Positions 1-8,594 of a DNA stretch of 64,000 bases are shown piece after piece. Both the position numbers and the translations under genes were made by a program. Numbering within the stretch: position 1 is the stretch's first letter; every line of letters starts with the position of its first letter. The notes below the pieces were generated by a model, which was not told the origin of the DNA, ran no database searches, and saw nothing but the letters and a program-made list of their open reading frames with translations. Source of the stretch: Actimicrobium sp034313845 (GTDB lineage: Bacteria > Pseudomonadota > Gammaproteobacteria > Burkholderiales > Burkholderiaceae_D); the NCBI RefSeq assembly GCF_034313845.1, contig NZ_JAVIWN010000003.1; one strand, given 5' to 3'.

Positions 1-284
1 ACCTTGGCCGGATCGTAAATGACCTTGACGACTTCGATATGGCCGCTGTTGCCGGCGCTGACCTGTTCGTAAGTCGGATTGACGAGCTTGCCGCCGCTGT
101 AGCCTGAATCGACTTCCAGTACCCCTGGCAATTTTTCAAAATCGGCTTCGATACACCAGAAGCAACCGCCACCGAACACGGCGCTTGCGGTTGGTACCGT
201 TGGTGCGGCCGGTGCGGCCGGCTTTTGTGCATGGGCAGCAGCACTGAGTAGCAGCGCGGATAACAATATAAAAAGACGGTTCAT
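1..284 (-). CDS. msrA: Peptide-methionine (S)-S-oxide reductase MsrA, exported, partial
   Basis: Reduces the S epimer of methionine sulfoxide in proteins. The visible 94 residues start with a hydrophobic signal peptide ending near AHA, so the enzyme should work in the periplasm. It is followed by the family active-site motif GGGCFWC, whose first Cys is the catalytic one, and by the conserved SGYSGG stretch. The C-terminal part runs off the window edge. The start codon overlaps the msrB stop (ATGA), so the two are translationally coupled. The family call is secure; periplasmic location is inferred from the leader. Confidence 0.9.
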   Translation of the reverse strand, partial: MNRLFILLSALLLSAAAHAQKPAAPAAPTVPTASAVFGGGCFWCIEADFEKLPGVLEVDSGYSGGKLVNPTYEQVSAGNSGHIEVVKVIYDPAK

Positions 285-790
285 GTTCGTAACTCCGGAA
301 GAGCCTGGTCGGCGGGGATGAATTGCAGCGCAACGCCATTGTTGCAGTAGCGCAGGCCAGTCGGTTTGGGTCCGTCGTTGAAGACATGACCCTGATGCCC
401 GCCGCACCGTGCGCAGTGGTATTCGGTGCGGGGGAAAAGGATCTTGTAATCAGTTTTGGTCACGATCCCGGCCGGGATGAAATCATAAAAACTCGGCCAG
501 CCGGTGCGACTGTCGAACTTGGTGCTGCTCTTGAACAGCGGGTTGCTGCACGCGGCACAGACGAACGTGCCACTGCGCTTTTCGGCATCGAGCGCACTGC
601 TGCCGGGGCGCTCGGTGCCTTCTTCAAACAGCACGTTGTAACTGGCTGGCGATAGCAATTGTTGCCATTGCGCCGGGGACTTGCTGACAGCAAAAGTGGT
701 CGGTGCAGCAAAGGCCGACGGTGCCATCTTGAGCAGCGTCGCGCCACCGAACAGGCCGGATAGTTTCTGGATCAGTTGACGTCGGTTCAT
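281..790 (-). CDS. msrB: Peptide-methionine (R)-S-oxide reductase MsrB, exported
   Basis: Reduces the R epimer of methionine sulfoxide, complementing MsrA. The 169-residue protein begins MNRRQLIQK, a twin-arginine-like leader with a hydrophobic stretch ending in AFAA. The MsrB core follows with two zinc CxxC pairs (CAAC and CARC) and the catalytic Cys in RYCNNG. The start is set by GGAGAA just upstream of the ATG. It lies 71 bp downstream of cusA with no obvious terminator between, so it probably belongs to the copper efflux transcript. Tat export is inferred from the RR motif. Confidence 0.93.
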   Translation of the reverse strand: MNRRQLIQKLSGLFGGATLLKMAPSAFAAPTTFAVSKSPAQWQQLLSPASYNVLFEEGTERPGSSALDAEKRSGTFVCAACSNPLFKSSTKFDSRTGWPSFYDFIPAGIVTKTDYKILFPRTEYHCARCGGHQGHVFNDGPKPTGLRYCNNGVALQFIPADQALPELRT

Positions 791-861
791 GGATTCTCCC
801 TCGAGGAATGTGCAGTAAAGTCTACCTGCTGTGGCCCTTTGTCGCTGGTGCCGGCGATGGC

Positions 862-3800
862 TTACAACTCCTTGCGGCGACGCCGGATCAGCAGGAACAC
901 CGCCGGCACCACGAACATCGACAGCAGCGGTGCGGTGATCATGCCGCCGACCATCGGTGCGGCGATGCGCTGCATCACTTCGGAGCCGGTGCCGGCCCCG
1001 AGCAGGATCGGCAACAGACCGGCGATGATGACGGCCACCGTCATCGCCTTGGGCCGTACCCGTTGCACCGCACCCGCCCGGATGGCCGTCAGCAGATCGG
1101 CTTCGCTGCCCGCGCCTCGCGCCAGACTCGCATCCCAGGCCTGGCGCAGATACAGCAGCATGATCACGCCGAACTCGGCCGATACACCGGCCAGCGCAAT
1201 GAAGCCGACCGCGCTGGCGACCGAGATGTGCTGGTCGAGCAGCCACAGCAACCAGATGCCACCGGCCAGCGCAAACGGCAACGTGGCCATGATCAGCACG
1301 GCTTCATCGAGGCGGCGAAAAGTCAGGTACAACAGCAGCGCGATGATGGCCAGCGTGGCCGGCACCACGATGCGCAGGCGTTCGGTGGCGCGTTCGAGGT
1401 ATTCGAACTGACCCGACCAGGAAATGGCATAACCGGCTGGCAGCGTCACCTGCTTTGCCACGGCTTGCTGCATCTCGCGCACGGCCGAGCGCAAGTCGCG
1501 TTCACGGATGTCGACATAGACCCAGCCGGACAAGCGCGCGTTTTCACTTTTCAGCATCGGCGGACCATCGCTGACACGGATTGCGGCCAGATCGCCAAGA
1601 CGAATCTGCGCACCGCGCCCGGTCAGCACCGGCAAGTCACGCAGCGCACCGACTGAGTCACGCAAGCCTTGCGGATAGCGCACATTGATCGGGAAGCGCT
1701 GCAAGCCTTCGACCGTCTCGCCAATATTCTCGCCGCCGATGGCCGCTGCGATGAGGCTCTGCACCTCGGCGACCGGCATGCCGTAACGCGCTGCCGCTGC
1801 ACGGTCGATATCGATGTCGATATAGCGCCCGCCATTGAGCCGCTCGGCCAGCGCCGAGCTGATCCCCGGCAGCGGTTTGACGATCTGCTCGATCTGCTGC
1901 GTGAGTCGGTCGATGGTCTGCAGATCGGGGCCGCTCACCTTGATGCCGACCGGACTCTTGATGCCAGTGGCGAGCATGTCGATGCGGTTGCGAATCGGCG
2001 GCACCCACAGGTTGGATAGTCCCGGCACGCGCACGATGCGGTCGAGTTCGTCGACCAGCAACGCTGGCGTCATCCCGGTACGCCACTGATCGCGCGGCTT
2101 GAAGCGGATCGTGGTCTCGAACATTTCCATCGGTGCCGGATCGGTCGCGGTCTCGGCCCGTCCTGCCTTGCCGAAAACGGTGGCGACTTCCGGCACGGTC
2201 TTGATCAGCCGGTCGGTTTGCTGCAGCAGTTCGGTCACTTTGCCGATGCTGATCCCCGGCAGCGCCGACGGCATGTACAGCAGATCGCCTTCATCGAGCG
2301 GCGGCATGAATTCGCTGCCCAGTTGCGACGCCGGCCACAGCGTCAGCAGCGTCGCGCAGCATGCCACGGCGACCGTAGTTTTCGGGAAGTGCAGCACGCC
2401 ATCGAGCAAGGGCCGGTACAGCGCACCCAGCCAGCGGTTCAGCGGATTGCTGTGCTCGGCCGGAATCCGGCCGCGGATCAGATACCCCATCAATACCGGG
2501 ATCAGCGTGACTGACAATAACGCGGCGGCAGCCATCGCATAGGTCTTGGTGAAGGCCAGTGGCGCAAACAGTTTGCCCTCTTGCGCTTGCAGCGTGAACA
2601 CCGGAATGAATGACAGCACGATGATCAGCAAGGAAAAAAACAGCGCCGGTCCGACTTCGACAGCCGCATCGCCGATCACGCGCCAGCGCTGTGTCGGCAT
2701 CAGCTTCTGGTCCGGATGATCGTGCTCCCAGGCTTCGATATGCTTGTGGGCGTTTTCGATCATCACCACGGCCGCGTCGATCATCGCGCCGATGGCAATT
2801 GCAATCCCGCCCAGCGACATGATGTTGGCATTGACGCCTTGCGCATGCATGACGATGAAGGCCGCCAGAATACCAATCGGTAGCGTGATGATGGCCACCA
2901 GTGCCGAGCGCAGATGGCCGAGAAACAGCGCACAGACCAGCGCCACGACAAGGAATTCTTCCAGCAGTTTTTCGTGCAGGTTGCTGACCGCGCGTTCAAT
3001 CAGGTCCGAGCGATCGTAGGTGGTGACGATCTCGACACCGGCCGGCAAGCTGCGCTTGAGCGTGGCGATTTTTGCCTTGACGGCAGCGATGGTACTCAGC
3101 GCATTTTTGCCGGAACGCAGGATGATCACGCCACCGGCGACTTCGCCTTCGCCATTGAGTTCGGCCACGCCGCGCCGCATCTCCGGCCCGATCCGCACTT
3201 GCGCGACATCACCCAGTCGTACCGCCACGCCGGCATCGCTGGCGCTCAGGCCGATCGCCCGGAAGTCGGCGAGTGAACGCAGGTAACCGTTCGATCGCAC
3301 CATGTATTCGGCTTCGCCCATCTCGAGCACGGCACCGCCGGTTTCCTGATTGGCACGCTTGACGGCTTCGATCACCTTCTCGTGCGTGATGCCGAAGGCA
3401 CGCAGCTTGTCCGGATCGAGCACGATTTGATACTGACGTACCATGCCGCCCAGACTGGCGACTTCGGCCACGTCGGGCACGGTCTTGAGTTCCGGTTTCA
3501 GGAACCAGTCCTGCAGTGCGCGCAACTGCGACAAGTCGGTCTTGCCCGTGCGATCGACCAGCGCGTATTCATAAATCCAGCCGACCCCGGTGGCATCCGG
3601 ACCGAGCGTGCTGCGCGCTTGCGGCGGCATGCGTGATTGCGCCTGACCGAGCGACTCGAGCACGCGTGAACGGGCCCAGTACGGGTCGGTACCCTCCTCG
3701 AACAACACGTAGACAAACGAATCGCCAAAGAACGAATAGCCGCGCACAGTCTTCGCACCCGGTACCGACAGCATCGTTGTGCTCAGCGGATACGTGACCT

Positions 3801-3990
3801 GATCCTCGATCAGTTGCGGTGCCTGCCCCGGATAGGTGGTGCGGATAATGACCTGCACGTCCGACAGGTCCGGCAGCGCATCGAGCGGCGTTTTGTCGAG
3901 CGCCCACAACCCCCAGCACGTGACGACGACCGTGGCCAGCAAGACCAGCACGCGATTGATAATCGACCAGCGGATTAGCAGTGCGATCAT
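862..3990 (-). CDS. cusA: Copper/silver efflux RND pump CusA
   Basis: Inner membrane proton-driven pump that moves Cu(I)/Ag(I) into a CusB-CusC conduit. The 1042 residues match E. coli CusA closely, including the N-terminal DALPDLSDVQV and GPDATGVGWIYEYAL stretches. The three Met ligands of the periplasmic binding site occur at residues 573, 623 and 672, and the proton-relay Asp at 405, the same numbers as in E. coli CusA. This supports monovalent copper/silver rather than Zn/Co/Cd specificity. Start ATG overlaps the cusB stop. Twelve membrane helices are expected for the family. Confidence 0.95.
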   Translation of the reverse strand: MIALLIRWSIINRVLVLLATVVVTCWGLWALDKTPLDALPDLSDVQVIIRTTYPGQAPQLIEDQVTYPLSTTMLSVPGAKTVRGYSFFGDSFVYVLFEEGTDPYWARSRVLESLGQAQSRMPPQARSTLGPDATGVGWIYEYALVDRTGKTDLSQLRALQDWFLKPELKTVPDVAEVASLGGMVRQYQIVLDPDKLRAFGITHEKVIEAVKRANQETGGAVLEMGEAEYMVRSNGYLRSLADFRAIGLSASDAGVAVRLGDVAQVRIGPEMRRGVAELNGEGEVAGGVIILRSGKNALSTIAAVKAKIATLKRSLPAGVEIVTTYDRSDLIERAVSNLHEKLLEEFLVVALVCALFLGHLRSALVAIITLPIGILAAFIVMHAQGVNANIMSLGGIAIAIGAMIDAAVVMIENAHKHIEAWEHDHPDQKLMPTQRWRVIGDAAVEVGPALFFSLLIIVLSFIPVFTLQAQEGKLFAPLAFTKTYAMAAAALLSVTLIPVLMGYLIRGRIPAEHSNPLNRWLGALYRPLLDGVLHFPKTTVAVACCATLLTLWPASQLGSEFMPPLDEGDLLYMPSALPGISIGKVTELLQQTDRLIKTVPEVATVFGKAGRAETATDPAPMEMFETTIRFKPRDQWRTGMTPALLVDELDRIVRVPGLSNLWVPPIRNRIDMLATGIKSPVGIKVSGPDLQTIDRLTQQIEQIVKPLPGISSALAERLNGGRYIDIDIDRAAAARYGMPVAEVQSLIAAAIGGENIGETVEGLQRFPINVRYPQGLRDSVGALRDLPVLTGRGAQIRLGDLAAIRVSDGPPMLKSENARLSGWVYVDIRERDLRSAVREMQQAVAKQVTLPAGYAISWSGQFEYLERATERLRIVVPATLAIIALLLYLTFRRLDEAVLIMATLPFALAGGIWLLWLLDQHISVASAVGFIALAGVSAEFGVIMLLYLRQAWDASLARGAGSEADLLTAIRAGAVQRVRPKAMTVAVIIAGLLPILLGAGTGSEVMQRIAAPMVGGMITAPLLSMFVVPAVFLLIRRRRKEL

Positions 3991-5213
3991 GGCGCGCTCA
4001 TCCGGCTGGTGATGCCTTTCAGGCTGGCGTCGGAGTCAATCAGGAACTGGCCCGAGCTGACCACTTTCTGGCCGGCTTGCACGCCGCGCAGCACGACGGT
4101 CTGGCCGTTTTCTTCGGCACCGGTCTCGATATCGGCTGGCGTAAAAGTACCGCCGTCATTGGCCAGCATCACGACCGTGCGCTTGCCGGTGCGGATTACT
4201 GCCTCAGTCGGAATCAGCAGCACCGGTGCACCCGCTGGTGCGATGAATTGCAATGTCGCGAACATGCCAGGCGCCAGCAGCGCGGCCGGATTGGCCAGTT
4301 CGATACGCACCTTCAGCGTGCGCGTCGCCGCGCTGACATCCGGCAGGATGGCATCGACCCGGCCGCTGAATGTCTTGCCGGGTAGCGCGGCGATCTGCGC
4401 GGTCACGGCCATCCCCGGTGTGACCCGCGCGACCAGACTTTCCGGCAGTTCGGCATGCAGCCAGACGGTACCGGTGCCATTGATCCGCAGCAGCGGTGCA
4501 CCGGCCATCACGGTACTGCCGGGCCGTATCGACAGGTCGGTAATGACACCGTTGACCGGTGCCCGCAAGGTCATGCGCGCCTGTACTTTGCCGCTGCTGG
4601 CGACGTGCGCAATTTGCGTCTCGTTCATGCCGACCAGCACCATGCGCTGGCGGGCACCGTCGAGCAGCAGCGCGTTATCGGGCAGACGCTGCACGGTCAG
4701 AAATTCTTCCTGTGCAGCGATCCAGTCCGGCACGGTCAGCTCGACCAGCGTCTGGCCTTGCCGCACCGGGTCCAGCACGGCACGCACCGGCAAGCGTTCG
4801 ACAAAGCCGTTCGCGCGCGCTTGCAGCACGACTGCATCGCGCTCGTTCCAGGCGATGGTGCCGACGGCGGCGAAGGTCGCCGGCAACGTGCCGGTCGTGA
4901 CCGTGGCGGTGCGTACGCCGAGGTTTTGCTGCATGCGCGCACTGATCGCGATGCCGCCGACGTCATTGCTAGCACCGCTGCCAGCCTCGGCGTAGACCGG
5001 CACCAGTTCCATGTCCATGAACGGCGACGGACCTGGTTTGTCGAATTTTTGTCCTGGCACCATCGGGTCATGCCAGTACAAAACTTTTTTGTCTGCGGCG
5101 GGGCTGGCAGCGACCGGCATGACGGTGGCTTGCCGCTTGCCTAGCTGGTACAGACCGGTACCAATGAGTATGGCGACGACGGCAAGGACGGGGAACAGCT
5201 GGCGGTTTTTCAT
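3987..5213 (-). CDS. cusB: Periplasmic adaptor of copper efflux, CusB
   Basis: Membrane fusion protein that links the CusA pump to the outer membrane channel and hands metal to it. The 408 residues start with a single membrane anchor (about residues 8-25). Next comes a short heavy-metal-binding module around residues 45-78 (YWHDPMVPGQKF and PFMDMELVPVY), then the lipoyl/beta-barrel adaptor domains. The Met-containing PFMDMELVP segment is typical of the Cu/Ag branch. It overlaps cusC and cusA by ATGA junctions, so all three are translationally coupled. Confidence 0.93.
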   Translation of the reverse strand: MKNRQLFPVLAVVAILIGTGLYQLGKRQATVMPVAASPAADKKVLYWHDPMVPGQKFDKPGPSPFMDMELVPVYAEAGSGASNDVGGIAISARMQQNLGVRTATVTTGTLPATFAAVGTIAWNERDAVVLQARANGFVERLPVRAVLDPVRQGQTLVELTVPDWIAAQEEFLTVQRLPDNALLLDGARQRMVLVGMNETQIAHVASSGKVQARMTLRAPVNGVITDLSIRPGSTVMAGAPLLRINGTGTVWLHAELPESLVARVTPGMAVTAQIAALPGKTFSGRVDAILPDVSAATRTLKVRIELANPAALLAPGMFATLQFIAPAGAPVLLIPTEAVIRTGKRTVVMLANDGGTFTPADIETGAEENGQTVVLRGVQAGQKVVSSGQFLIDSDASLKGITSRMSAP

Positions 5214-6460
5214 CGGGTGACTCCGGAGTCGTCGTCGAGCAGGAAGTTAAGTTGCGCCCACAGGCGGGCAGCGCTGGCAGCGTGATCGACGGCCATCAAG
5301 GCCACCTCGGTTTCATTGCGCCGCGCCAGCAACAATTCGGGCAGCGTCGCCTTGCCGCCGCGCCAGGCTGCCAGCACGGCCGCACTGCGCTGCTGCGCCA
5401 GCGGGATCAGGTCCATTTCGTAACGCTGGTGGCGCGCCAGGTCGGTGCGCCACGCATCGAGCAGATTGCGGGTTTGCGCCTGGCGTTCACGCAGTGCTTC
5501 GTCGCGTTCGGCACGCGCTTGCCCGACGCTGGCCAGACGTGCGGCCAGCATGCGGTCCTGCCGATTGGCCTGGTCCAGCTGGAACGGGATCGACAGCCCG
5601 ACCGACACCATATTGGCGTAAGCCGGTCCGCGCTGCGCGTAGCCAACCTCGACACTCCAGTCGGATTTTTTTTCGGTCAGCGCCAGCCTTGCTTCGGCCG
5701 CGGCGACCTGTTCCTGCGCAGTGAGTACCGCAATTTCCGATTCGCGCGACAGGTCGGGTGCGAGGGGCTCGCGCGCCAGGTGATCGATATCGGGCGGGCC
5801 GGACAGTGTGTCGTTGCCGGTGGTGCCGGTCCAGCGCGCCAGCATCGTGGCCGCGGCGCGAGCGCGCTGCGCCAGTTCATCACGCTGATCGTCGATTAAT
5901 ACCACCGCACTGCGCGCGGCCAGCACATCGGCAAGACTGCCGCGTCCGCCGCGATAAGCGCCGTCAGCGGCGAGAATTTCTTGCCGGGCCTGCGTCGCTT
6001 GCAGTTCCACCAGCGCGAGTTTCTGTTCGGCGTAATAGCGATCAAGCCAGGCCATCGCGGTGGCGCGACGCAGTGCAGCCGTGGCGGCGCGTCGTTGCGC
6101 TTCGGCCTTGTCGGCAGTGCGCAATTGCACGTCGCGTCGCGCGCTGCGTTTGTCGCTGCCAGTGAGTTCTTGCTGGATGCCGACGCGGCGCATCGTCATG
6201 AAATCGCGACCGAGGCTGCCGCGGTCCATGCCGTCGGCCGGGATGTTGTCGATACCGATCCTCAAGACCGGGTCCGGTAACTGGCCCGCCGCGATCGCCA
6301 GCGAACGCGCCGCGTCTGCCGCTGCGACATGGCTATCGAGCTGGCGTGAATAGTCGAGCGCTTGCTGCTGGGCGGCAGCCAGTGTCAGCGTCAGCGGGGC
6401 GGCATGCAGTGTGCCGGCAGCCAGCAAGGTGAAATAAAAGAGGACGAACGAATGACGCAT
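5210..6460 (-). CDS. cusC: Outer membrane efflux channel of the Cus system (TolC/CusC family)
   Basis: TolC-like trimeric channel that completes the tripartite pump. The 416-residue protein starts at the ATG with GGAGAAATC upstream. It has a cleavable signal peptide ending near LHAA and long Ala/Gln/Arg-rich amphipathic helices arranged as two repeats, as in outer membrane efflux proteins. There is no lipobox Cys after the signal, unlike E. coli CusC, so it is probably not lipidated and is closer to the CzcC type. It is the first pump gene of the cusCBA order. The symbol rests on context. Confidence 0.85.
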   Translation of the reverse strand: MRHSFVLFYFTLLAAGTLHAAPLTLTLAAAQQQALDYSRQLDSHVAAADAARSLAIAAGQLPDPVLRIGIDNIPADGMDRGSLGRDFMTMRRVGIQQELTGSDKRSARRDVQLRTADKAEAQRRAATAALRRATAMAWLDRYYAEQKLALVELQATQARQEILAADGAYRGGRGSLADVLAARSAVVLIDDQRDELAQRARAAATMLARWTGTTGNDTLSGPPDIDHLAREPLAPDLSRESEIAVLTAQEQVAAAEARLALTEKKSDWSVEVGYAQRGPAYANMVSVGLSIPFQLDQANRQDRMLAARLASVGQARAERDEALRERQAQTRNLLDAWRTDLARHQRYEMDLIPLAQQRSAAVLAAWRGGKATLPELLLARRNETEVALMAVDHAASAARLWAQLNFLLDDDSGVTR

Positions 6461-6531
6461 GATTTCTCCGGATGACAGAACGCAACGGCACCGCACGAGG
6501 CGGTGACACGAACAGGGTCAGTCCCGAAAAA

Positions 6532-6909
6532 TCAGAGCAGGAAGCGGCAGTGCAGGATGGGTTTGGGCGGAGCGGTCGTGCGCGCCAGAATGAAGCCCGG
6601 CAACATGCGACGTGAGGTCGGTAGCGTGGCCGGTGCCAGTTGCTGCACCAGCGCTGCCGGAATGAATAGTGCCGCATGCGGCGTGACCGGTTTGTCCGGC
6701 AGCTGATGGCCATCGTGCTGATGGGCATGGCAAAGTGCCGGTTGCACCATGTCCATGTCGGCACAATCCGGCATCACCTGAATCACCCGCATCGTCAGAC
6801 TGCTGGCCTGCCCCGGACACACATACGCCGCCAGCGCCAGCTGTGCGAACAGCACGCTGAGGAGGGCAACGAAGACGACCAGCAGGCGTCGCAAGGGCAG
6901 AATTGTCAT
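6532..6909 (-). CDS. Small secreted His/Met/Cys-containing protein ahead of cusCBA
   Basis: A 125-residue protein not assigned to a named family. A clear signal peptide (about residues 1-28, ending ALAA) is followed by a mature region with two Cys and a metal-ligand-rich segment, CHAHQHDGHQ, preceded by MPDCADMDM. The C-terminus is PPKPILHCRFLL. Its place between the amidase and cusC, on the same strand, and its composition suggest a periplasmic copper-binding accessory. The role is inference; a generic heavy-metal-operon protein without direct metal binding is the alternative. Confidence 0.7.
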   Translation of the reverse strand: MTILPLRRLLVVFVALLSVLFAQLALAAYVCPGQASSLTMRVIQVMPDCADMDMVQPALCHAHQHDGHQLPDKPVTPHAALFIPAALVQQLAPATLPTSRRMLPGFILARTTAPPKPILHCRFLL

Positions 6910-6918
6910 GGCCGGAGT

Positions 6919-8517
6919 TTAACCGAAGTGCGGTGTCACGCTGGCCGGGAAAGTCGGTGCGCGCCGATGCCGGGTCGCCTGCTCGTAGGCATAGGCCAGC
7001 TTGATCAGCGTGCCTTCGGCATAGGCACCGGCAACGAACGAGATCCCCACCGGCAGGCCCGCTATGAAGCCGGCCGGTACCGTGATGTGCGGATAACCGG
7101 CCACCGCTGCCGGACTCGAAAAACTCTCGCCGTAGTGATCGGCATTGATCGGATCGGTCAGCCACGCCGGACCACCGGTCGGTGCGAACAGCGCATCGAG
7201 CTTGAATTCGGCCAGTACCTGATCGATGCCTTCGGTACGCGCATAGCGGTGATTGTTGGCCAGGGCCTCGCGGTACTCCGGACTGTCGAGACCGCCCTTG
7301 GCTTCGGCCCGCACGAACAGTTCCTGATCAAAGAACGCCATTTCGACCGGCCGGTGGATCAGGTTGAAGGCAATCACGTCCTTGAGCGAACTGACTGCAG
7401 CACCTTGTCCGAATTCGGCCAGATAGGCATTGAGGTCGGCCTTGAGTTCATACAGCATCACGTCAAGTTCCGAGTCGCCGTACTTGTTCATATTGGGCAG
7501 CTCGACATCAATCAGGATCGCGCCCCTGGCTTTGAGCACCAGCAGCGCGGCATCGGCGATCTGTTGCACGTAAGGGTTGCCGGAGCGGGCATTGGTAACG
7601 ACGCCGATACGCGCGCCGCGCAAGCCATCGGCATCGAGGAAGCGGGTGTAATCCTGTGCCTTGCCGGTGTTGGTGGCCGTGACAGCGGTGGCAGTATCGC
7701 GTGCATCGACACCGGTCATCGCCCCCAGCAGCACGGCGGCATCCGCGACGCTGCGCGTCATCGGGCCGGGCGTGTCCTGACTGTGCGAGATTGGAATGAT
7801 GCCGTCGCGGCTGATCAGGCCAACCGTCGGTTTCAGGCCGACCAGTCCGCACAGTGAAGCCGGCGAGGTGATCGACCCATCGGTTTCGGTGCCCACCGCA
7901 ATCGCGGCGAGGCTGGCGGCGATGGCCGCTGCCGAACCGGAACTCGAGCCGCTGGTATTGCGATCCAGCGCATACGGATTACGGGTCAACCCACCGCGCG
8001 CGCTCCAGCCCGACGTCGAGCGGGTCGAGCGGATATTGGCCCATTCGCTCAGGTTGGTTTTGCCGAGGATGACTGCGCCGGCGGCACGCAACTGCGTGAC
8101 AAGGAACGCGTCACGCGGTGCTTTGGCACCGATCAGGGCGAGCGAACCGGCGGTGGTCTGCATCGCATCGGCGGTGGCGATATTGTCCTTGATCAGGACC
8201 GGGATGCCATGCAACGGACCGCGCGGACCGCTGGCCTTGCGCTCGGCATCGAGGGCGCTGGCGATGGCCAGCGCGTCGGGATTGCGCTCGATGACGGCAT
8301 TGAGATGCGGACCGGATTTGTCGAATGCCTTGATGCGGGCCAGATAGTGCACGGTCAGCGCGTGCGATGTCAGCGCGCCGCTGCGCATCGCCGCCTGCAA
8401 TTGCGCGACGTCGGCCTCGACCAGATTGAGCTTGCTACCGGCTGCATTGGCTGGCGTGGCGATGGTGCCGATGGTGCCAGCAGCAGCACTCAGCTTGATG
8501 AAATTTCTGCGATTCAT
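6919..8517 (-). CDS. Tat-exported amidase (amidase signature family)
   Basis: Hydrolyses amide bonds with a Ser-cisSer-Lys triad. The 532-residue protein starts MNRRNFIKLSAAAG, a textbook twin-arginine signal, and GGAG precedes this ATG. Triad regions are visible: Lys in IKDNIATAD, the Gly/Ser-rich GSSSGSAAA, and DGSITSPAS. The substrate cannot be read from sequence; GatA-like or peptide/aryl amidases are all possible. It shares strand with the receptor and S46 peptidase upstream, which favours a role in peptide or amide scavenging in the periplasm. Only 9 bp separate it from the small secreted protein of the Cus cluster. Confidence 0.9.
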   Translation of the reverse strand: MNRRNFIKLSAAAGTIGTIATPANAAGSKLNLVEADVAQLQAAMRSGALTSHALTVHYLARIKAFDKSGPHLNAVIERNPDALAIASALDAERKASGPRGPLHGIPVLIKDNIATADAMQTTAGSLALIGAKAPRDAFLVTQLRAAGAVILGKTNLSEWANIRSTRSTSGWSARGGLTRNPYALDRNTSGSSSGSAAAIAASLAAIAVGTETDGSITSPASLCGLVGLKPTVGLISRDGIIPISHSQDTPGPMTRSVADAAVLLGAMTGVDARDTATAVTATNTGKAQDYTRFLDADGLRGARIGVVTNARSGNPYVQQIADAALLVLKARGAILIDVELPNMNKYGDSELDVMLYELKADLNAYLAEFGQGAAVSSLKDVIAFNLIHRPVEMAFFDQELFVRAEAKGGLDSPEYREALANNHRYARTEGIDQVLAEFKLDALFAPTGGPAWLTDPINADHYGESFSSPAAVAGYPHITVPAGFIAGLPVGISFVAGAYAEGTLIKLAYAYEQATRHRRAPTFPASVTPHFG

Positions 8518-8539
8518 GGTGACTCCGTGGTGATCCAAT

Positions 8540-8572
8540 AAAAACCCCCGCTGGTCATTTCACCAGGCGGGG
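8540..8572 (-). terminator. Intrinsic terminator of the TonB-dependent receptor gene
   Basis: On the minus strand a hairpin with arms CCCCGCCTGGT and ACCAGCGGGG (one bulge, 6-nt loop) is followed directly by a run of five T. It lies about 25 bp after the receptor stop and before the amidase start. Confidence 0.85.
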
Positions 8573-8594
8573 ATGCCGGACCTGCTGGCTCCGG

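Noticed and set aside
281..1246. 321-codon minus frame extending msrB upstream into cusA
   Set aside because: The extra N-terminal part is a cusA shadow rich in Arg/Gly; GGAGAA and the leader fix the start at 790.
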